From: Oscillospiraceae bacterium
GTDB taxonomy: Bacteria; Bacillota; Clostridia; Oscillospirales; Ruminococcaceae
Assembly: GCA_017399765.1 (NCBI GenBank)
Contig: JAFQBH010000012.1
Location: forward strand, 29,401-93,400
Reading direction: 5' to 3'
Length of the DNA stretch: 64,000 nucleotides
Below are positions 59,213 to 64,000 of this stretch, piece by piece. The stretch's first letter is position 1, and the number at the start of each line of letters is the position of its first letter. The notes beneath the pieces are model-generated. The model had not been told where the DNA came from. It saw only the letters and a list, made by a program, of their open reading frames with translations, and did not search any database. A program made the position numbers and the translations under genes.

Positions 59213-60970
59213 ATGCTCAAAAAGAACTTGGTTAAAATATTGAGCACGGCGATAATTTTCGCCGTGCTCATCGGCATAGTTATAACAATTTCCGGCGCGG
59301 CAAAGGCGGTTCCGGAAAAGGATTTTGGAGAAACCGAAAAACTTTTGCCGGACGTTATTTTCGGTTCAAAAGGCGAAAATATATTGCCGAATCAGATTGA
59401 AACCGAAGGCGAAAATGAAGAAAATCCGCCGAAGGAAAACCAGATTACAGAAATTCCGGAAAGTATTCCGGAAACGCCGAAGGAAGAACAGAGCAAAAAT
59501 AACCAGCCAAATATTGATAAAGTTACCGAAGAAAGCGGAGGAGATACCGCCGGAAGCGGCGATGGAGATGTTTCCGGCGAAGGAACCCCGGGCGAAATTA
59601 CTGTTGTAACCGACCTTGAAAATAAAATTGTTACCTCTTCGGAACTTTCCGGCGATATGTTCGGATTTTTTGCCTATATCGAAAACGGAAGCGAAAAACA
59701 TTCGCTTACCATAAATTTCAAAAATTCCGAAACATCTTTTTCCGGCGAAAACCTTGTTACGGCGGACGATTATTACGAAGCAAAGCTTGCCCTTGGGGCA
59801 AACTATTTTACCATTTACCTCGAAGAGGACGGAAAAACCGTTTCCTCCGTCCAGTATATCATCACCTATCAGGCGGCGAAGGCGGATGCTTCGAACCCCG
59901 ATGTCGGCGAAGGGGTTTCGATAGTAACAAACCTCGACGGATATGATGAGGTTATGACAAACCGCTATTTCACCTTCACTGTTTCCGCAAGAAGCAGCGG
60001 AAAGGTCATATATTCCGACCATATCGAAGTCACCCTTGACGGAACCGTTGTGGATTCGCCCACCGGTTCTTCAACTTTTGAATATGTTCTGAACTTTGGA
60101 CCGGAAGATACCCACCTTGTAACGGTTCTTGCCTGGGACGACGAGGGAAACTCAGCTTACCGGGAATACGAAGTTAAGTTCAAAGGCAGCAGCGACGGGG
60201 ATTCCATAGGCGTTGCATATGTGGTAATTGACGCCACCACCGCAGGGCTTGGAATAATTGGCGAGTATGAGGTTGAAATCCTGCAGGGCGATACAGCTGC
60301 AAAAAGCCTTATTACAGCGGCGGATTTTATGGGTCTTTCGATCCATTACGACGGCAGTACCGAAAGCGGATTTTACGTTCGGGGAGTAAGCGGATTCGGC
60401 GGCGTTCCGGAAGTTCCGGCGGAACTTTGGGAATGTATTCTTCAGGACGGACTTTCCCTTACCGGTTCGCCTTCCGGCGGACTTTTTGCCGGAGATTTCA
60501 CCGCAAACTCCGGCTGGATGTATTCCATAAACGGAACGCTCTATCCGGGAAAAGGGCTTTCCGCCTATAATCTTTCGGACGGGGATACTCTTTATCTTCG
60601 CTATACCGTTGCGGAAGGAAAGGATATCGGCGGCAGCGGCGGCGGAAACGGAAATCTTGCCGGATACTGCGGAATCTGGAGCGACGGCGGTTATTATGAA
60701 CTTGACCATGAATACGTTGAAATCGACCGGGGAACCGATTATATCGAATATGAATGCGCCATCTGCGAAAAGCATTATACCGAGGAAATTATTCCCGAAG
60801 AACCGGAAGAACACGAACATGAATATTACGAGGTCGAACGTGTTGAACCCACCGAAACCGAGGACGGATACGTGATTTATGAATGTGAATGCGGCGATTG
60901 GTACGAAGAAACCCTTCCGGCAACAGGAACCGGTGAAGAAGATTTTGAAGAGGGAGGCGGCGAAGAATGA
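59213..60970 (+). CDS. Membrane-anchored DUF4430 (transcobalamin beta-domain-like) protein
   Basis: The 585-residue protein has an N-terminal hydrophobic segment (about residues 10-30), either an uncleaved anchor or a signal peptide cut at AKA. An acidic disordered linker (35-120) and two Ig-like domains (about 127-320) follow. Residues 326-467 are DUF4430, with EYEVEILQGDTAAKSLIT, SGFYVRGV and SGWMYSINGTLYPGKGLSAY ending in LSDGDTLYLRYT. The tail has paired CAIC and CECG motifs and LPATGTGEED, without a following membrane helix. AAAGGAG precedes the ATG. It overlaps the next gene by four bases. Confidence 0.82.
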   Translation: MLKKNLVKILSTAIIFAVLIGIVITISGAAKAVPEKDFGETEKLLPDVIFGSKGENILPNQIETEGENEENPPKENQITEIPESIPETPKEEQSKNNQPNIDKVTEESGGDTAGSGDGDVSGEGTPGEITVVTDLENKIVTSSELSGDMFGFFAYIENGSEKHSLTINFKNSETSFSGENLVTADDYYEAKLALGANYFTIYLEEDGKTVSSVQYIITYQAAKADASNPDVGEGVSIVTNLDGYDEVMTNRYFTFTVSARSSGKVIYSDHIEVTLDGTVVDSPTGSSTFEYVLNFGPEDTHLVTVLAWDDEGNSAYREYEVKFKGSSDGDSIGVAYVVIDATTAGLGIIGEYEVEILQGDTAAKSLITAADFMGLSIHYDGSTESGFYVRGVSGFGGVPEVPAELWECILQDGLSLTGSPSGGLFAGDFTANSGWMYSINGTLYPGKGLSAYNLSDGDTLYLRYTVAEGKDIGGSGGGNGNLAGYCGIWSDGGYYELDHEYVEIDRGTDYIEYECAICEKHYTEEIIPEEPEEHEHEYYEVERVEPTETEDGYVIYECECGDWYEETLPATGTGEEDFEEGGGEE

Positions 60971-61977
60971 TGAAGATAATTGCATTTATTCTTGCTTTTT
61001 TGATTATATTTTCCGGCTGCAATGCCGAAAAACCGGAAGAAACCACCCTTGATATTGCGGTGAACACCGCCATCGGTCAGAAAAACCTTTTCGGAGTTAA
61101 GGAAAACAAAAATCTCCTTACCGGAAACGAAGGTTTTTCTGCCGGAACGGCAATCTGCGACTGGACAGCCATCGCATATAAAGAATTCGGAATCGAGGAC
61201 GATTTTGAAGGCTATCTTTCTGAACTTGAACAGAAAGTCACCGAAGAATATGCCGCGGAAGGCGGACTTGATTCCACAAAAGCTACCGAATGGCACAGAA
61301 CCATCCTTGTTGTAACGGCTTTGGGCGGCGACGCCACCGCTTTCGGAACTTACCCGGACGGAACGAAGATAGACCTTGTTGCTGACGGAATTTATGATTA
61401 CATAAACGAGGACCTTGCAAACCAGGGCATAAACGGATTCATCTATGCGCTTCTTGCTTTGGATTGCGGAAATTATGAAATTCCCGAAGGAAGCAGATAT
61501 ACCAGAGAAAGCATAATTGAATCACTTATTGCAGAACAGCATGAGGACGGTTCTTTCGGCTTCGGGGCACGTTCCGACGTTGATATGACCGCAATGGCGC
61601 TCCATGCCCTTGCGCCCTATTCCGATGATCCGGAAATCAAAAGGGTAATCGACGGCGGAATCGCTTTTCTTTCCGAAGCGCAGAACGGCGACGGAAGCTT
61701 TTCCGGAATGGATTCAAAAACTTCCGAAAGCATAAGCCAGGTTATAATCGCCCTTTGCGCCAACGGAACCGACCCGAAAACGGACGAAAGATTTATCAAA
61801 CACGGGACTTCCGTTTATGATGCGCTTTTCGATTTCCGCCAGAGCGACAAAACTTTTTCCCACACCCTTGATGCGGAAAAAGGCGACGCCCTTGCAACGG
61901 ACCAGGCGATGATTGCTTTTATGGCGCTTATCAATTTTGAAAACGGGAAAAGCGGAGCATTTATCTTTACAGATTAA
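60967..61977 (+). CDS. Lipoprotein with alpha/alpha-barrel (intrinsic-factor / prenyltransferase-repeat-like) domain
   Basis: The 336-residue product has a lipoprotein signal ending in IFSGC (cysteine 19). Repeated helical units follow: STKATEWHRTILVVTALGGD, GINGFIYALLALDCGNY, EDGSFGFGARSDVDMTAMAL with HALAPY, QNGDGSFSGM and ALATDQAMIAFMALI. The Q/E-DGSF-plus-TAxAL pattern is that of the terpene-cyclase/prenyltransferase alpha6/alpha6 barrel, the fold of the alpha-domain of intrinsic factor and transcobalamin. No DxDD cyclase motif is present. It is coupled to the DUF4430 gene (ATGATG overlap at 60967-60972), so both halves of a transcobalamin-like pair are adjacent. Confidence 0.82.
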   Translation: MMKIIAFILAFLIIFSGCNAEKPEETTLDIAVNTAIGQKNLFGVKENKNLLTGNEGFSAGTAICDWTAIAYKEFGIEDDFEGYLSELEQKVTEEYAAEGGLDSTKATEWHRTILVVTALGGDATAFGTYPDGTKIDLVADGIYDYINEDLANQGINGFIYALLALDCGNYEIPEGSRYTRESIIESLIAEQHEDGSFGFGARSDVDMTAMALHALAPYSDDPEIKRVIDGGIAFLSEAQNGDGSFSGMDSKTSESISQVIIALCANGTDPKTDERFIKHGTSVYDALFDFRQSDKTFSHTLDAEKGDALATDQAMIAFMALINFENGKSGAFIFTD

Positions 61978-61992
61978 CCGGAGGAAACAAAA

Positions 61993-62940
61993 ATGAACGA
62001 ACTTGCTGAAAAAATTCAAAGCGAAATAAAAAAGGTAATCATAGGAAAAGATGACGTTATAAAAAAAGTGCTGATGGCGGTTCTTGCCCAGGGCCACGTT
62101 CTTATGGAAGACGTTCCGGGTGTTGGAAAAACCACCATGGCCATGGCTTTTTCAAAAGTCCTCGGACTTGAAAACAAAAGGGTGCAGTTCACTTCCGATA
62201 CCATGCCTTCGGATATAATCGGTTTTTCCGTTTATGAAAGAGAGCAGGGAAAGCTCAGCTATAAACCCGGCGCGGTTATGACTAACCTTCTTCTTGCGGA
62301 TGAAATCAACCGAACTTCCAGCAAGACCCAGTCGGCTCTTCTTGAAGCAATGGAGGAACGCAGAGTCACCGTTGACGGCGTTACCCATAAACTTCCGGAG
62401 CCTTTCATCGTTCTTGCGACACAGAACACAGCCGGTTCCGCCGGAACACAGATGCTTCCTTCTTCCCAGCTGGACCGTTTTATCATCAGGACAAGTATGG
62501 GATATCCGGACCTCAAGAGCCAGATTGAAATTATGAAGGACCGCCACCATGAAAACCCTCTTGATAAAGTTGTTCCGGTGACGGATATCAAAACTCTTAA
62601 CGGGCTTATTGCCGAAGCGCAGAACGTTTTTGTTGCGGACAGCGTTTATGCCTATGCTTCGGAACTTGTTGAGGAAACCCGCCATAACGCATATATCCAG
62701 CTTGGAATCAGCCCCCGCGGTGCATTGGCGCTTTGCCGCGCGGCAAAGGCTTTTGCCTTCCTTGAAGGAAGGGATTACGTTATTCCCGATGACGTGGAAG
62801 CGGTTTTTGGCGATGTTTGCGCCCACAGAATTTTGCTCGAGGCAAAGGCAAGACTTCACGAACTTTCAGCGGAAGAAATTCTTTCGGAAATAACCAAAAA
62901 GGTAACCAGGCCGGAAATCACGGAGTTTAAAATAAAATGA
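61993..62940 (+). CDS. MoxR-family AAA+ ATPase
   Basis: The 315-residue ATPase has VIGKD...VLMEDVPGVGKTTMAMA (Walker A GVGKTT, about residues 40-46), RVQFTSDTMPSDIIG, LLADEINRTSSKTQSALLEAMEER (Walker B and sensor region, split here at NRTSSK), and ATQNTAGSAGTQMLPSSQLDRF. MoxR proteins act as chaperone-like partners of DUF58 and von Willebrand factor A proteins. CCGGAGG precedes the ATG, only 15 bases after the barrel lipoprotein gene, so it may be read from the riboswitch-controlled transcript. It overlaps the DUF58 gene by four bases. Confidence 0.94.
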   Translation: MNELAEKIQSEIKKVIIGKDDVIKKVLMAVLAQGHVLMEDVPGVGKTTMAMAFSKVLGLENKRVQFTSDTMPSDIIGFSVYEREQGKLSYKPGAVMTNLLLADEINRTSSKTQSALLEAMEERRVTVDGVTHKLPEPFIVLATQNTAGSAGTQMLPSSQLDRFIIRTSMGYPDLKSQIEIMKDRHHENPLDKVVPVTDIKTLNGLIAEAQNVFVADSVYAYASELVEETRHNAYIQLGISPRGALALCRAAKAFAFLEGRDYVIPDDVEAVFGDVCAHRILLEAKARLHELSAEEILSEITKKVTRPEITEFKIK

Positions 62941-64000
62941 AAAAAGAAATTATAAAATCCGCGGTTCTTTTTGCGGTTTTTGAAATTTTTCTTCTTGCGG
63001 TTTTTGTTTTGCAGAATTCCGCCTTTGCTCTTTTGGCGTTCCTCGTTTTTCTTTTTCTTGCGGCGGCAAGCTTTGGAACAGCCTTTGCGGTAAAAAACAA
63101 AATTTCCGCAAAGGCGGTTTTGCCGCCAACCGCGGAAAAAGAAAAAGAATTTGCGGGGGAAATCATTCTCGAAAATGCTTCCGCTTTTCCGGTTTTTAAA
63201 GCGCATTGCGAAGTTCTTATCAAAAACAACCTTACCGGCGAGGAAAATACAGTAAATATCTGCCTTTGTGCAATGCCGAAAAGCAAAACCGAAGCGGAAT
63301 TTTTGCTTTCTTCGGAATTCTGCGGATACGTAACCGCAAAAGTTGAACGGATTTATCTTACTGATGTTTTTGGTTTTCTGCCGGTTGCGGTTAAAAATTT
63401 CAGCTCCGCAAAAGGTAAAACCACCGTTCTGCCGGAAACTTTTGCGCCGATAATCGTTTTCGGAAGTGTTCTTCCCATTCCGGAAGACAGCGAAAGCTAC
63501 GCCCCGGATAAAAAAGGAAACGATTATTCCGAAACCTTTCAGATTCGGGAATATGCTCCCGGCGACAGCATAAAGCAGATTCACTGGAAGCTTTCGGAAA
63601 AGCTTGACAGAACCATAGTCCGTGACCCGAGCCTTCCCATTGCGAAAAATATTCTCCTTTTCTGGGATAAAACCGCTCCGGCGAATCCCAAGGAAACGGA
63701 TTCCATGGCGGAGGTGAGCTGTTCCGTTGCACAAAGCCTTCTTCGAAGCGGATATGAATTTTGCCTATGCTGGAGCGACCGCGACCGCATTGAAACGGCG
63801 GAAATAAAAACCGAGGAAGACCTTCTTGAAGCGATTCCGAAGATGATAAAGTTTGCCGGAGAAAAACCGGAAGACGATTTTGAGGGCATTTTTGAACATT
63901 TCGGAAAAATCATCTGCATTGCAAAAGAGCCGCCGGAAAATCTTTTGGCGAATGAAGGCGCAAGCCTTCTTATCTGCGGTAAATCCGCCGCCGGAGCAAA
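62937..64000 (+). CDS. DUF58 domain protein (3' end beyond window)
   Basis: The frame is open from ATG 62937 to the window edge, giving 354 residues. Two N-terminal hydrophobic helices (about residues 8-50) precede a beta-rich domain. The DUF58 hallmark YAPGDSIKQIHWKLSEKLDR lies at about residues 205-224, followed by a vWA-like region (ILLFWDKTAP). DUF58 proteins pair with MoxR ATPases and are often followed by transglutaminase-like genes. The role is unknown; membrane location is evident. Confidence 0.9.
   Translation, partial: MKKEIIKSAVLFAVFEIFLLAVFVLQNSAFALLAFLVFLFLAAASFGTAFAVKNKISAKAVLPPTAEKEKEFAGEIILENASAFPVFKAHCEVLIKNNLTGEENTVNICLCAMPKSKTEAEFLLSSEFCGYVTAKVERIYLTDVFGFLPVAVKNFSSAKGKTTVLPETFAPIIVFGSVLPIPEDSESYAPDKKGNDYSETFQIREYAPGDSIKQIHWKLSEKLDRTIVRDPSLPIAKNILLFWDKTAPANPKETDSMAEVSCSVAQSLLRSGYEFCLCWSDRDRIETAEIKTEEDLLEAIPKMIKFAGEKPEDDFEGIFEHFGKIICIAKEPPENLLANEGASLLICGKSAAGA

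Overview
This 64 kb window is a chromosomal segment of a low-to-mid GC Gram-positive bacterium. It is most likely an anaerobic gut-type clostridium of the Oscillospirales/Ruminococcaceae kind. The evidence is a nusA-rnpM-ylxQ-infB-rbfA-nrnA-truB operon, Rnf-type membrane genes, an ECF vitamin transporter, many lipoproteins, strong GGAGG Shine-Dalgarno sites with frequent TTG starts, sigma-A promoters, and scattered GC-rich palindromes typical of that group. The genus assignment is inference. No tRNA, rRNA, CRISPR array or insertion sequence was recognised.

Layout. 1-6.2 kb: translation/RNA operon. 6.3-9.1 kb: two tandem paralogous lipoproteins of unknown function. 9.2-20.3 kb: UcpA-like dehydrogenase, nicotinate phosphoribosyltransferase, serine hydrolase, an amino-acid ABC transporter preceded by a likely leader peptide, acyltransferase, a HAD phosphatase lipoprotein behind a palindromic operator, a mosaic of palindromic repeats, and a peptide-type binding lipoprotein. 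20.5-25.6 kb: small membrane proteins, then a cobalamin riboswitch driving a DUF4430 (transcobalamin beta-domain-like) lipoprotein and a complete ECF transporter. 25.6-45.4 kb: mostly housekeeping genes (carboxypeptidase, NUDIX, rpe, tadA, degV, malQ, cls, azlCD, nagB, M20 hydrolase), including a reduced rnfC-D-E-A cluster without rnfG or rnfB whose RnfC lacks the NADH/FMN glycine motif.

45.66-52.94 kb: a 7.3 kb integrative element bounded by a 15-bp direct repeat that resembles the end of guaA. It carries a tyrosine integrase, a small Cro/CI-type regulator, a probable structured small RNA, and a tightly packed five-gene operon. That operon resembles a Lamassu/ABC-3C anti-invader system: nuclease-fold effector, winged-helix middle component, zinc-hook SMC-like ATPase, plus an HNH-like protein and a 70-residue protein.

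53.1-64 kb: an AraC-type regulator, then a second cobalamin riboswitch in front of a long operon. It encodes a 1,592-aa secreted multidomain beta-propeller protein, a membrane-anchored DUF4430 protein, a lipoprotein with an intrinsic-factor-like alpha/alpha barrel, then MoxR and DUF58 proteins. Read together, the two riboswitch loci look like a Gram-positive cobalamin capture and import system. Its external parts correspond to the two halves of mammalian intrinsic factor/transcobalamin plus a propeller that may parallel BtuG of Bacteroides. This is the most interesting hypothesis in the window.
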